From Myxococcota bacterium (GTDB lineage Bacteria > Myxococcota_A > UBA796 > CAJQPC01), in NCBI GenBank assembly GCA_023150845.1, contig JAKLKD010000011.1, forward strand, positions 1 to 64,000: a stretch of 64,000 bases of DNA. The letters run 5' to 3'. Made by a program: the position numbers and the translations under genes. Below the pieces are notes generated by a model that saw nothing but the letters and a program-made list of their open reading frames with translations, was not told the origin of the DNA and did no database searches. Shown here in pieces: positions 37,146 through 45,589 of the stretch; positions within the stretch are counted from its first letter, which is position 1, and every line of letters begins with the position of its first letter.

Positions 37146-39437
37146 TTACGCGCTCTCGCCGCTCCGCTCCAGCTTCTTGATGGCCATCTGGACATACTTC
37201 CGGATGTTCGGGATGTCCGGGTCCAGGGTGTAGGCCTTCTGGAGGTCGAGGAAGGCCTCGCGGTAGGACTTCTTGTAGTAGTACGAGATGCCCCGGCGGC
37301 AGCGCGCCATGGCGTGGTTCGCGTCGACCTCAATCGCCGAGTCGAAGAACTCGATGGCCCGGGTGTAGTCTTTGCGGGCGAAGAACAGCTCCCCCATCGC
37401 GACGAGGGGCTCGGGGCCGTTGGGGTCGAGGTCTTCAGCCTTCTGGAAGTCGGACATCGCCGCGGCGTAGTCGCCGAGGTCGAGCCAGCAGCGGCCACGG
37501 CCCAAGAAGGCGTCGACGTGGTCGGGCTTGAGGTCCAAGAGGTCGGTGTAGGCCGTCGCCGCGTTGGCGAGGTCACCCTGCTCGAGCGCGTCCTGGGCGG
37601 TCTTCATGAGCGCGGCGAGCTGGGCCTTGTCGACCTCCTCCACCGGCCGCAGGCTGGCGGCGTTGAGCTCGTCGGGGTCGTCGCTCGTGGGCTCGTCGCC
37701 GCCGAGCTGCAGGCGGGGCTGCTCCACCTCGGCCTCTTCAGACTCGACCTCTTCGGTCTCCATCTCCAAGGACGCGATGCTGAAGCCGTCGCCGTCGCCG
37801 TCGTCGAGCTCGTACTCGTCACCCGCGGACTCCATCGGCACGCGGATCTCGTCGAGGTAGTCGAGGCCGACCACGCCCAAGGCGTCGCCCTGGGGGGTGA
37901 GCTGGATCGCCGCGGCCACAGGGCGGGCGGCGCGGGGATCCTTGATCGTGGGGAGGATCGCCGGGCCAAGATCCGGGGCGCGACGGGACGGCGTCTCGGC
38001 GGGGGCCTGCCGGGCCGCCGGGGCGGGGTGGTCGAGGCGCTCGTCGTCCTCGATGAGCAGGTCTTGATCGACCCGCACGTCCTCCTCGCCGATGTCGTCG
38101 AGGCCGACCCGGGCCAGCGGCGGCGAGGCCGGGCGGGGTGAGCCCCCCGCGGCGGCGGGCACGACGCCCGGGTTGAGGGACGGAGCGGCGGGCGGACGCG
38201 GGGAGCCGCCTTGGCTCGTGGGGACGACGCCGGGGTTCTGGGCCGGGGAGCCGCTGGCGCGCCCCAAGGCGGCCATGACGCCGGGGTCCATCATCAGCAT
38301 CGTGCGCTCTTGCTCCTCCTCCTCGGGGTGAGGCGGGGCCGGCGCGGGCTTCGGCGCGGCGGGCTTAGGCCCACCCGAGAGCTCGGCGAGGCTCTGGGCG
38401 ATGGCGTCGCTGATGGACTTCCCGATGTCTACGGGCGGCGGCGCGGGCTTCGCCGGGGCGGCGGGCGCGGCGGGCGCGGGCTCACCCAAGAGGTCGAGGA
38501 GCATCTCGCGGGTGAAGAGCTCCGTCGGCTCGGGATCGACCTCGGGGGCGGGCGGCGCCACGGGGGTCGCCTGGGCGAGGGCCTCGATGCCAGGGGCCTG
38601 GCCGGGGTCCTCGAGGTCCTCCAGGAGGAGCTGCTCCAGGGCATCCACGGAGTCGAGGTGCAGGACCTTGGGCTCCTCAGCGGCGGGGCGGGGCTCGGGC
38701 TGGCGGGGGGACTCGTCGGTGTCGGGATCCTCGGCGTCCTCCTCGGCGGCGGCGGCGGTCGCGGCGGCGGCCACGGTGGCGACCGCGGCGGCGGCGACGG
38801 CGCCCGGGACCGAGGGGCTGTCCTCGGTGTCGTCCTCGGCGACGTCCTCCTCGGGCTCCTCAGCGGCCTCTTCAGGGGCCTCGGCCACGGCGGGCTCCTC
38901 CGGCGCCTCAGCCACGGCGGGCTGCTCGGGGAGCGCCTGGACGGGCAGCTCGGCGATGGGGGGCTCGGCGGGCAGCTCAACGAGGGGCTCGGTGAGCTCG
39001 GGGTCGGTCAGCTCCGGCGGCGCGGCGGACTGCTCGAAGCCGGGGTCGGTGACCTCGGGGGCGCCCGGGGCGTCTTCGGCGACGACAGGGGCGGTGATCT
39101 CTGGGTCCGCGTCGTCCTCGGCTTGGGCCACGGGGAGCTCGTCGACAGACACGAAGGGCGCGCTGTCGAAGGCCGCCACGACGCCGTCCAGCTCCTCGGC
39201 GCCGACGGGCTCCACCGCGGCGCGCATGGCGGCGAGGCGGAGGCTGAGCGGGCGGAGGCGGACGTGGAGCGCCGGGAAGCGTGAGCCGATCTGCTCTAGA
39301 CGCGCGGCCTCCTCGTCACGCAGGCGCGTGAGGGGGGCGAGCTCCAGGACGGAGAGCGCGGCGCGAACCTCGGTGAGCGCGGCGGAGAGCGCGTGCGCAG
39401 ACTCCGACGCGCCCTCGGCGCGGGTGTCATGGGCCAT
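37146..39437 (-). CDS. Large acidic low-complexity protein with C-terminal TPR
   Basis: A 763-residue protein. Residues 15-90 are helical. Residues about 100-560 are low complexity, acidic and Pro/Ala/Glu-rich (EVTDPGFEQSAAPPELTDPE, AEAPEEPAVAEAPEEAAE), with short hydrophobic stretches (VAAAAVATVAAAATAAAAEE) too interrupted to be clear membrane segments. Residues about 605-755 form a TPR array (DALEQGDLANAATAYTDLLD, DYAAAMSDFQKAEDLDPNGP, AIEFFDSAIEVDANH). Probably a scaffold. It ends near residues of charged type ERSGESA. The downstream neighbour on the strand is the small sigma-54-controlled gene. Confidence 0.85.
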   Translation of the reverse strand: MAHDTRAEGASESAHALSAALTEVRAALSVLELAPLTRLRDEEAARLEQIGSRFPALHVRLRPLSLRLAAMRAAVEPVGAEELDGVVAAFDSAPFVSVDELPVAQAEDDADPEITAPVVAEDAPGAPEVTDPGFEQSAAPPELTDPELTEPLVELPAEPPIAELPVQALPEQPAVAEAPEEPAVAEAPEEAAEEPEEDVAEDDTEDSPSVPGAVAAAAVATVAAAATAAAAEEDAEDPDTDESPRQPEPRPAAEEPKVLHLDSVDALEQLLLEDLEDPGQAPGIEALAQATPVAPPAPEVDPEPTELFTREMLLDLLGEPAPAAPAAPAKPAPPPVDIGKSISDAIAQSLAELSGGPKPAAPKPAPAPPHPEEEEQERTMLMMDPGVMAALGRASGSPAQNPGVVPTSQGGSPRPPAAPSLNPGVVPAAAGGSPRPASPPLARVGLDDIGEEDVRVDQDLLIEDDERLDHPAPAARQAPAETPSRRAPDLGPAILPTIKDPRAARPVAAAIQLTPQGDALGVVGLDYLDEIRVPMESAGDEYELDDGDGDGFSIASLEMETEEVESEEAEVEQPRLQLGGDEPTSDDPDELNAASLRPVEEVDKAQLAALMKTAQDALEQGDLANAATAYTDLLDLKPDHVDAFLGRGRCWLDLGDYAAAMSDFQKAEDLDPNGPEPLVAMGELFFARKDYTRAIEFFDSAIEVDANHAMARCRRGISYYYKKSYREAFLDLQKAYTLDPDIPNIRKYVQMAIKKLERSGESA

Positions 39438-39447
39438 TCGCGGAGAC

Positions 39448-39954
39448 CTACTTGTTCAGGTTGAGCTTCTGGGCCTTCTGCTGCAGCGCGTCGAGGAGCT
39501 CCGAACGAAGCTTCTCGTGGCGCTCGATCTCACGCTCCAGCGCCTCATCTTGGCGGCGAAGCTCGTCGATCTCGGCGCGTACGCTCTCCAGGTCGGCGCT
39601 GCGGCGGGCGCGGGTCTGGCGGAGCTGATCGACCTCGGCGTTGAGGGTGTCCAGCTCAATCTCCAGCTCACTCACGCCGTTCCGGAGGCTGTCGCGCTCG
39701 GCGAGGCGCTCCCCTTGGCGGCTCTTGAGGTCCTCCGTGCGGGCGCGGAGGGCCTTCACGTCTTGAGAGACGCGACCCAGCTCCTCGTCTAAGCTCTCGC
39801 GGAAGCGGCGGCTGCGATCGATCTCCAGCTCGGCGGCGATGATGTGGCGCGTGGACTCTTCGGTGTCGGCGACGACACGCTTGAGCTCGGCGACGCGCTC
39901 ATCGAGGACGCTCTTGAGCTCCGCCTGAAGTTCAGCAAGTCGATCGGTGCTCAT
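39448..39954 (-). CDS. Coiled-coil protein
   Basis: A 168-residue, almost wholly helical protein with heptads throughout: LAELQAELKSVLDERVAELK, SLDEELGRVSQDVKALRART, ELEIELDTLNAEVDQLRQTR. It starts MSTDRLAELQ at ATG 39954. It lies 10 bases upstream of the TPR scaffold gene and is likely co-transcribed. Function may be assembly or cell-structure related; nothing more specific can be read. Confidence 0.75.
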   Translation of the reverse strand: MSTDRLAELQAELKSVLDERVAELKRVVADTEESTRHIIAAELEIDRSRRFRESLDEELGRVSQDVKALRARTEDLKSRQGERLAERDSLRNGVSELEIELDTLNAEVDQLRQTRARRSADLESVRAEIDELRRQDEALEREIERHEKLRSELLDALQQKAQKLNLNK

Positions 39955-40155
39955 GGACCTCAGCTCTCGGATGTCGGAAGGTTCAGGGGGTGACCCGCGC
40001 GGGGCGCGCGGGCTGGGGTCGCTCACTTCGGAGTTTATCTTAAAGGAGTCGAAGCGTTGGCGGGGGCCGGGCGCAGAAAAGCCGTCAAGCGTATTATCAC
40101 TCTGGTCCCCGCGACGGCGGGGGCGCAGGCCGATGGCGCCCGGGAGAATGTCAGC

Positions 40156-40611
40156 ATGAGCGAGCGTGATCCACGAGGCGGCGCGGAGCGTCCCGCGGTG
40201 GTGATCGTGGAGGAGCATCCGACGCGGAGGCTCGCGCGCGCAGCGGCGCTCTCGGCGCGTTGGCGGGTGCTGGCGCTCGACTCCTTCGACGCCTTGGGCC
40301 GGGTGCAGCGCGCGGAGCAGCCGAGCTTGGTGCTCCTCGCCGTGGATCCCGAGCGGCCCGGCGCCGCCACCCGCGCGGCGCAGCGGGCGAAGACGGCGAT
40401 GAGCCCGCCCCGGGTGGGCCTCGTCTGCGCCGGGGCGGTGGAGGATCCCGCCGGGCTCCTCAACGAGAGCGGCGCGGACGGCTGGCTGAGCGGCGCGGTG
40501 ACCGACGAGGCGCTCAACGCCTGGGTGGGCCAGCTCATGCGGGGCGAGCGCCCGATCACCCAGGCGGCGGCGCCGCGTCGTGGGCTCCTCGGGCGCCTCT
40601 TCGGGCGCTGA
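40156..40611 (+). CDS. Response-regulator-receiver-like protein
   Basis: A 151-residue protein with a receiver-like alpha/beta pattern: VVIVEEHPTRRLARAAA, VLALDSFDALGRVQRAEQPS, LVLLAVDPE, VGLVCAGAVEDPAGLLNESG, ADGWLSGAV. The phosphoacceptor Asp of a receiver is not clear (VLLAVDPE at the site), so it is probably a degenerate receiver. The tail ends in GRLFGR. ATG 40156 (MSERDPRGG) is used. Divergent from the coiled-coil protein. Confidence 0.65.
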   Translation: MSERDPRGGAERPAVVIVEEHPTRRLARAAALSARWRVLALDSFDALGRVQRAEQPSLVLLAVDPERPGAATRAAQRAKTAMSPPRVGLVCAGAVEDPAGLLNESGADGWLSGAVTDEALNAWVGQLMRGERPITQAAAPRRGLLGRLFGR

Positions 40612-40620
40612 GGCCGGGGC

Positions 40621-41577
40621 TCAGCCTACGCCGCCCGCGGAGTGCTGCTCGGCGAGCTGCTCACGCTCAATCCACGAGATGCAGGTGACCGGGCAGGCGT
40701 CGATGGCGTCCTGGATGAGGTCCATCGGGCCCTCCTGCTTGAGCACCTCGGCCTTCGCCTCGCCGGGCAAGGTGAAGACGTCGGCGGTCTGCTCGACGCA
40801 GGTGCCGCAGGAGATGCACTCCCACTGGTCGATGGTGAGCACCTTGCCCGCGGCCTTGGCGCGGCTGGACTCGTTGTCGACGGGGCCGATGAAGGGCACG
40901 CCGTCGGCGGTGTAGTTGATGCCGACCGTCGCCAGGGTGACCTCGCGGCCGTTGGCGCGCATGCGCTCCCGGTAGCCCTCAAGGTCCGTGGAGCTGTCGT
41001 CGGCGTGGCGGGTCTCCTTGAGGCCACCGGCGGCGGCCATGGCGGCCAAGGCGGCGAAGGAGGAGGTCTGGGGCGCCGCGGGGGCCTCGACCTTGGCGGC
41101 CTCGGGCTTGGGCGCCTCGACGACCGCGGCGGGCTTGGGCGCCTCGACCTTCACCGGCTCGACGACCGGCGCGGGCTTGGGCGCCTCGACCTTCACCGGC
41201 TCGACGACCGCGGCGGGCTTGGGCGCCTCGACCTTCACCGGCTCGACGACGGCCTCGGCCTTCGGGGGCTCGGCCTTCGCGGCCTCCTTCTTGGAGCGTT
41301 TGGCCTCGGCCTTCGGGGGCTCGGCCTTCACGGGCTCGGCCTTCACGGGCTCGACGACCGGCGCGGGGGCGGGCGCGGCGACGACGCCCTGGGCCTTGAG
41401 CGCCTGGAGCTCTTGCCGAGTCGCGGCTAGCTCGACCATGAGCTGCCGCACGATGCCCTCCAGGTTGCGGAGGTCGACGCGGAGGTTGTTGAGCTGAATC
41501 TCCCGCTCGTCGTAGTCACCAGAGACCGCGGCCTTCTGAAACCCGGCGAAGGCCGAGCCGACCATAGAGCGAATCAT
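40621..41577 (-). CDS. Ferredoxin on a coiled-coil and repetitive linker
   Basis: A 318-residue protein. Residues 1-65 are coiled coil (NNLRVDLRNLEGIVRQLMVE). Residues about 70-185 are a Lys/Glu/Pro/Ala linker with a 14-residue repeat (VVEPVKVEAPKPA in about three copies). Residues about 225-318 are a ferredoxin-type domain with CISCGTC and a later CPVTC, typical of one [4Fe-4S] or [3Fe-4S] cluster of the monocluster type. MIRSMVGSAFAG at ATG 41577 is the start, with AGAGGTGCAGG in front. The combination is unusual: an electron-carrier tethered to a multimerising arm. Confidence 0.8.
   Translation of the reverse strand: MIRSMVGSAFAGFQKAAVSGDYDEREIQLNNLRVDLRNLEGIVRQLMVELAATRQELQALKAQGVVAAPAPAPVVEPVKAEPVKAEPPKAEAKRSKKEAAKAEPPKAEAVVEPVKVEAPKPAAVVEPVKVEAPKPAPVVEPVKVEAPKPAAVVEAPKPEAAKVEAPAAPQTSSFAALAAMAAAGGLKETRHADDSSTDLEGYRERMRANGREVTLATVGINYTADGVPFIGPVDNESSRAKAAGKVLTIDQWECISCGTCVEQTADVFTLPGEAKAEVLKQEGPMDLIQDAIDACPVTCISWIEREQLAEQHSAGGVG
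41106..41259 (-). repeat. 42-bp tandem repeat in ferredoxin linker
   Basis: About three copies of a 42-bp unit (14 codons, VVEPVKVEAPKPA plus A or P) occur in this part of the coding region, with a further partial copy. The DNA itself is nearly identical between copies, so length variation by slippage is likely. Boundaries are approximate. Confidence 0.7.
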
Positions 41578-41691
41578 CCTGCACCTCTTCCTGTGGTCGC
41601 GCCCGGGGAGGGGCGCTCGCGCCGACACAGCGTAGCGGAGCAGGGCCCGGGGCGGCAAGCCAAAGCGCGCGGGAGCCGCAGAATTGCGGGC

Positions 41692-43356
41692 TCAGACGGC
41701 CTCTTCCCAGGCCTCGACAAAACGCTGCGCTCGATCAGCGAGGGGCTGGAGCAGGTCGTAGACCTGGCGGTCCTCCACCTCGGTCTGGAGCCGCACAAAG
41801 AACGCCTCGTCGAGCACGAGCTGATCCCCGACCCGACGCGCCACGCCGAGGCCCTGGAGGATCTCCGCGAGCTGCTCCCCGGTGACCCCGGCCCGGGGGC
41901 GCCGGATGACGAGCCAGCCCTGCTCGCTGCAGAGCTCGTCGAGGAGCAAGAGCAGCTCCCCGACCCGCTTACGGCCCCGCCAGAGCTCCAGGCTGCCGTC
42001 GCGCAGGCGCAGCACCCGGCGCCAGCCCGGGCGGCGGTGCAGGATGAGGAGCGCGGTGATCAGCGCGAGGTGGGGCACGTTGGACACGGCGCGCAGGCGC
42101 AGGGTGACCTGATCGGGGATGGAGCGGCCCTGGGGCTCCCCTGTGGCGTAGACGCCGCCGTGGACGAGCTCCCGGCGGTCGGTCACCCGGGGCAGGCCCA
42201 CGCCGTTCTTGGCCTGACGCGCGCGCTCCAAGAGCCGGTTGGCCTCGGCGACCCCGCCCGCCAAGGCCGTGAGGTTGGTCGGCAGCGCGAAGAAGAGGCC
42301 CTCTTGGTCCTGAAGCTCCAAGAAGGAGCCGGTCTGGCCGCTGGGCTCCGGGCCGGTCTCCCCGGCGATGGGGAAGTCGTCGATGGAGCGCCCCAAGAGC
42401 ACCCGCTCCAGGTCCTTCACGAGCCGGGACGGCGTCACCGTCTCGCCGAAGACCCGGCGATCCCAAGAGGTGAAGCGCTCACGGAGCTGGCCATACCGCA
42501 CCGCCGCGCCGGGGTGGCCCGACGCCGCCTGGCGCATGTTGTCGAGGTACTCCCGATAGCGCGGGTCGGAGAGCGCCACGCCCGCGACGGTCTCGGCGAG
42601 CTCCCGGCGCCACACCGCGCCCCAGCTCCCGACGAGGCGATCGCCCACACGGAAGGCGTCGCCCCGGCGCACGGCCATCTCGGCGTAGCCCCCGACCGCC
42701 ACGCCCTCGGCGCCGCCCTTGTCGAGCACGGCGCGCAGGTGGCCGAGGCTCAGCTCGCCGTGGTCGAGGAGCGCCCGGAGCACGAGGCGGTAGACGTCTG
42801 GGGACTCTGGGCCGACCAAGCGGGGCGGGAGCTTCTCTTCAGGGGGCTTGGCGACCTGATCCGGGCCGAAGTCGAGGCTTAGCTGCTGGGCCTTCGGGCG
42901 GCGGGGCCCGAGGCGAAGGGCGGGCTCCAAGAGGCTCCGCACGGCGCTCGCCCGGCGGCGGGCCGTGGCCTCCGCCATGTCCGGGACCCACTGCTGGATG
43001 AAGCGGCCGAGCGCCTCAGCGTCGGGCAGCTCGTCCCGGCCGGTCATCAACTGCACCACGAAGTCGTTCGCCCACACCGCCTGGGCGTAGACCCGGGGGC
43101 GATCGGGGCCCGCGAAGACGTACTCCAGGCCGAGCTCGGTGAGCTGCAGGCGGCCGCCGACGGCGTCGGTCGTCGTGAGCCCGAGCCACTCCCCGGCCTG
43201 GCTGTAGTAGTGGACCGTGCGCAGCTCGCAGTCGAGGATCTCCGCCAACGATCGCGGCTCACGCACCCCTTGGCCGATCAGCTCCATGACCCGCGCGAGC
43301 AGTCGCGGGCTGTTCGCGTTGGGGATCAGGACGTTTCGAGGCGGGCGAAGGGCCAT
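41692..43356 (-). CDS. Unknown protein with N-terminal winged-helix-like domain
   Basis: A 554-residue protein. Residues about 15-80 (opening SPRLLARVMELIGQGVREPR, then AEILDCELRTVHYYSQAGEW) resemble a winged helix with a second helix reading base pairs. The centre (residues about 90-160) has YAQAVWANDFVVQLMTGRD and ATARRRASAVRSLLEPALRL. The rest is mixed, with a hydrophobic stretch (NVPHLALITALLILHRRPGW) and a C-terminal helical domain. No enzymatic motif is seen. It is divergent from the 43511 gene across a 154-base gap with an operator-like inverted repeat, suggesting a paired module. Could belong to a restriction- or defence-like group, but this is not shown. Confidence 0.75.
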   Translation of the reverse strand: MALRPPRNVLIPNANSPRLLARVMELIGQGVREPRSLAEILDCELRTVHYYSQAGEWLGLTTTDAVGGRLQLTELGLEYVFAGPDRPRVYAQAVWANDFVVQLMTGRDELPDAEALGRFIQQWVPDMAEATARRRASAVRSLLEPALRLGPRRPKAQQLSLDFGPDQVAKPPEEKLPPRLVGPESPDVYRLVLRALLDHGELSLGHLRAVLDKGGAEGVAVGGYAEMAVRRGDAFRVGDRLVGSWGAVWRRELAETVAGVALSDPRYREYLDNMRQAASGHPGAAVRYGQLRERFTSWDRRVFGETVTPSRLVKDLERVLLGRSIDDFPIAGETGPEPSGQTGSFLELQDQEGLFFALPTNLTALAGGVAEANRLLERARQAKNGVGLPRVTDRRELVHGGVYATGEPQGRSIPDQVTLRLRAVSNVPHLALITALLILHRRPGWRRVLRLRDGSLELWRGRKRVGELLLLLDELCSEQGWLVIRRPRAGVTGEQLAEILQGLGVARRVGDQLVLDEAFFVRLQTEVEDRQVYDLLQPLADRAQRFVEAWEEAV

Positions 43357-43439
43357 CGGTCCATCGGGGCTGAAGAGGGTGAGTTGAGGCGCTACATCAA
43401 CTTAACACTTGACAACACAAATTGAGATCGGTGAACCTG

Positions 43440-43456
43440 GGGAATGTGAGATTCCC
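43440..43456. promoter_or_regulatory. Inverted repeat in divergent promoter gap
   Basis: GGGAAT at 43440-43445 and ATTCCC at 43451-43456 are perfect arms around GTGAG. It lies 55 bases before the ATG at 43511 and 84 bases from the minus-strand gene start at 43356. A TTGACA (about 43410) is nearby. Probably an operator. Confidence 0.35.
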
Positions 43457-43510
43457 TCCCAGAACGCGGGAGATCGGGCCTTCCACGATCCTTCTCGCCG
43501 AGAGCGCCCC

Positions 43511-44533
43511 ATGAGCCGTCTTCAACGCCGCGTCGAACATCCAAGTCTTGTCCGGGAGCAGGGCTCCTTCAACCCGGATCAGCACGAGTTTGAGGCCGCG
43601 ATCCGAGGCCGCACCAGCCGTAAGGTCCGGGCGCACCTGCGGCGCATGGACCCGGTGGTGCTCACCACGCCGCGCTGGTCTGAGCCCCAGGCCTTCTTGG
43701 AGGATCTCGCCCTGGACCTCGCCGTCGGTGAGCCCGCGCTGGGCTGCCGAACCGTGTCGTTCCGCCCGCTCAAGGGCCGCCCGGTGACCGAGGCCTGGCA
43801 CTTCGTGATGCAGGTCCTCGCCCAGCTCTCCGAGCGGGAGTGGACCGAGGTGCGCACCCCGAGCGTCGCCGATCGCCGCGGCCTTCGCACGGTCTGCCGG
43901 GATCTCCTGCTCCGCGCCCAGGACCACCGCCGCGAGGACGCCCACCCCCAGGTGGCGCTCTTGGGCCACGGCGCCGAGCACCTGCCCGTCGAGGTCGTCG
44001 AGGATCTCGGCGAGGCCTGGGCCCGCTTCGCCCAAGAGGTCCCCGATGACCGGCGGGCGACCTTGCTGCTCGCGGGCTCCGTCGACGCCCCGGCCCTGGC
44101 CTTGGACGGCGGGGTCGAGGTGGCGCTCCAAGACTTCGGCGAGGCCGAGGCCGCCGCCACTCTGGTCGGCCAGGCGGGCCCCGCCGGTCGCCGTGAGCTG
44201 GAGGGCGCCGCGCGCTTCTCCGGGGGCATCCCCGCCCTGGTGACCGCCTTGGGCCACGGCGCCCGGGGCAACGGCGCCATGCCCAGCGGCGAGGCGGCGC
44301 TCCTACGCGCCATCGGCCCCCTCGCCGACGAGATCCGCTACGCCGTCGACATCGCCTCGGGCAAGTCCGCCCTCGCCGATCGCCTCGACAGCCTGCGGCG
44401 CGGCGACCCGCTCATCGAGGTCCCCGAGCTCGACCGGCCCTTGGCCTTGGCGGGCCTGCTCAAGCGGGTGCGCCTGCTCGGTGAGGACCGCGTGCTCCTG
44501 CGCGCCCCGGCCATCGCCGCCGCCCTGGCCTGA
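43511..44533 (+). CDS. Unknown protein with AAA-like arrangement but no P-loop
   Basis: A 340-residue protein starting MSRLQRRVEHPSLVREQGSF at ATG 43511. GRTSRKVRAHLRRM and TTPRWSEPQAFLEDLALDLA precede strands that resemble an AAA-type fold (FHVMQVLAQLSEREW-like helix, VALLGHGAEHLPVEVVEDLG, LLLAGSVDAPALALDGGVEV, ARFSGGIPALVTALGHG). No Walker A GxxxxGK was found, so ATP binding is unlikely. The ARFSGGIPALV segment resembles the winged-helix-adjacent part of STAND-like or ORC-like ATPases. Divergent from the 41692 gene. Function unknown. Confidence 0.75.
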   Translation: MSRLQRRVEHPSLVREQGSFNPDQHEFEAAIRGRTSRKVRAHLRRMDPVVLTTPRWSEPQAFLEDLALDLAVGEPALGCRTVSFRPLKGRPVTEAWHFVMQVLAQLSEREWTEVRTPSVADRRGLRTVCRDLLLRAQDHRREDAHPQVALLGHGAEHLPVEVVEDLGEAWARFAQEVPDDRRATLLLAGSVDAPALALDGGVEVALQDFGEAEAAATLVGQAGPAGRRELEGAARFSGGIPALVTALGHGARGNGAMPSGEAALLRAIGPLADEIRYAVDIASGKSALADRLDSLRRGDPLIEVPELDRPLALAGLLKRVRLLGEDRVLLRAPAIAAALA

Positions 44534-44539
44534 GCGGCG

Positions 44540-45517
44540 CTACCAGATCCCGTACTTCTGGCGGTAGCTCTGGTGCTCGGCGGCGTTGCGGCTGGGGTGC
44601 AGCACGCCGTCCTTGTCGTGCAGGTAGTACCAGTACTCGCTGGCGACGGGGTTCATCGCGGCCTGCAAGGAGTCCGCGTTGGGGTTGCCGATGGGGGTCG
44701 GCGGCAGGCCCGGGCGCAGGCGGGTGTTGTAGGGGTCGTCCGGGTCACGCAGGCGCTTCAAGAAGGCGTCGCGGTCGTTCCACTCGGCCAAGGTGTAGCG
44801 GCTCGTGGCGTCGACGCCGAGGTTCCACTGGCTGTCGATACGTTTCCAGAGGATCCCCGCCACCAAGGGGCGGTTCGCCGGGGTGGGCTCCTCACGCTCC
44901 AGCATCGAGGCCATGATCACGACCTCGTAGAGCGTGCGCTGGCCGAGGTTGGGGCTCGGGCCGAGGCGCTCGGTGAAGGTGTCGAGCTGGCGCTGGATGA
45001 AGGTGTCCACCGAGAACTTCAGGGGATCGACCATGTAGGTCTCGGGGTAGAGCAGGCCCTCCAGGCTTGAGAGCTCGCCGATGCCCTCGGGCAGCTTGAA
45101 GCGGGCGGGCTCCCCGGCGGCGCGGGCGTAGGCCCCGGCCTCGATCCAGCCGCGCTCGGCCAAGGCGGCGTCGATCTCGCGGATGCGCCAACCCTCAGGG
45201 ATGGTGAAGGGCTCATCGTTGGGCAGGGGCGCGCCGCAGAGCGTCTCCATCAGCTCGGGGAGCGCCATCGCCGGGCTCACCTTAAAGCGCCCGGCCTTGA
45301 GGCAGCCGCCGGAGCCGCTGCGGCGGAGCCAGAGCTTCCAGGTCCACTCCGAGTCCACGAGGCCCGCCTGGACCAAGGCCGGGCCGAGGCCCTTCGCCGT
45401 GGCGCCGGGCGGCACCTCAAAGACGCGGGGCTCGGCGTCGGCGGGGTTCATGGGGGTGTTGGCCTTGTCATCGATGACAAAGCAGCCGAGGGGGGCGAAG
45501 GCGAGGGCGAGGAGCAT
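44540..45517 (-). CDS. mltG: Endolytic murein transglycosylase
   Basis: A 325-residue MltG/YceG-like protein. Signal/anchor MLLALAFAPLGC has a lipobox-like LGC. The fold opens FEVPPGATAKGLGPALVQAG; catalytic and binding stretches are IPEGWRIREI, LYPETYMVDP, IMASMLEREEPTPANRPLVA (catalytic Glu region) and TRLRPGLPPTPIGNP. It cleaves nascent peptidoglycan glycan strands and sets their length, working at the inner membrane or periplasm. As a lipoprotein form it differs from the usual single-helix-anchored MltG. It converges with the 43511 gene, 6 bases apart. Confidence 0.9.
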   Translation of the reverse strand: MLLALAFAPLGCFVIDDKANTPMNPADAEPRVFEVPPGATAKGLGPALVQAGLVDSEWTWKLWLRRSGSGGCLKAGRFKVSPAMALPELMETLCGAPLPNDEPFTIPEGWRIREIDAALAERGWIEAGAYARAAGEPARFKLPEGIGELSSLEGLLYPETYMVDPLKFSVDTFIQRQLDTFTERLGPSPNLGQRTLYEVVIMASMLEREEPTPANRPLVAGILWKRIDSQWNLGVDATSRYTLAEWNDRDAFLKRLRDPDDPYNTRLRPGLPPTPIGNPNADSLQAAMNPVASEYWYYLHDKDGVLHPSRNAAEHQSYRQKYGIW

Positions 45518-45589
45518 GGCGGGATCGGTAACCCGCCGCTGGGACGGGCGCTCTTGACACGGACCTCACATGGTCCCATCCTGAGCTGT

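Noticed and set aside
45554-45559. TTGACA as -35 element for the flavoprotein lipoprotein gene
   Set aside because: No acceptable -10 follows at 16-18 bases, and a start point would fall on the ATG.
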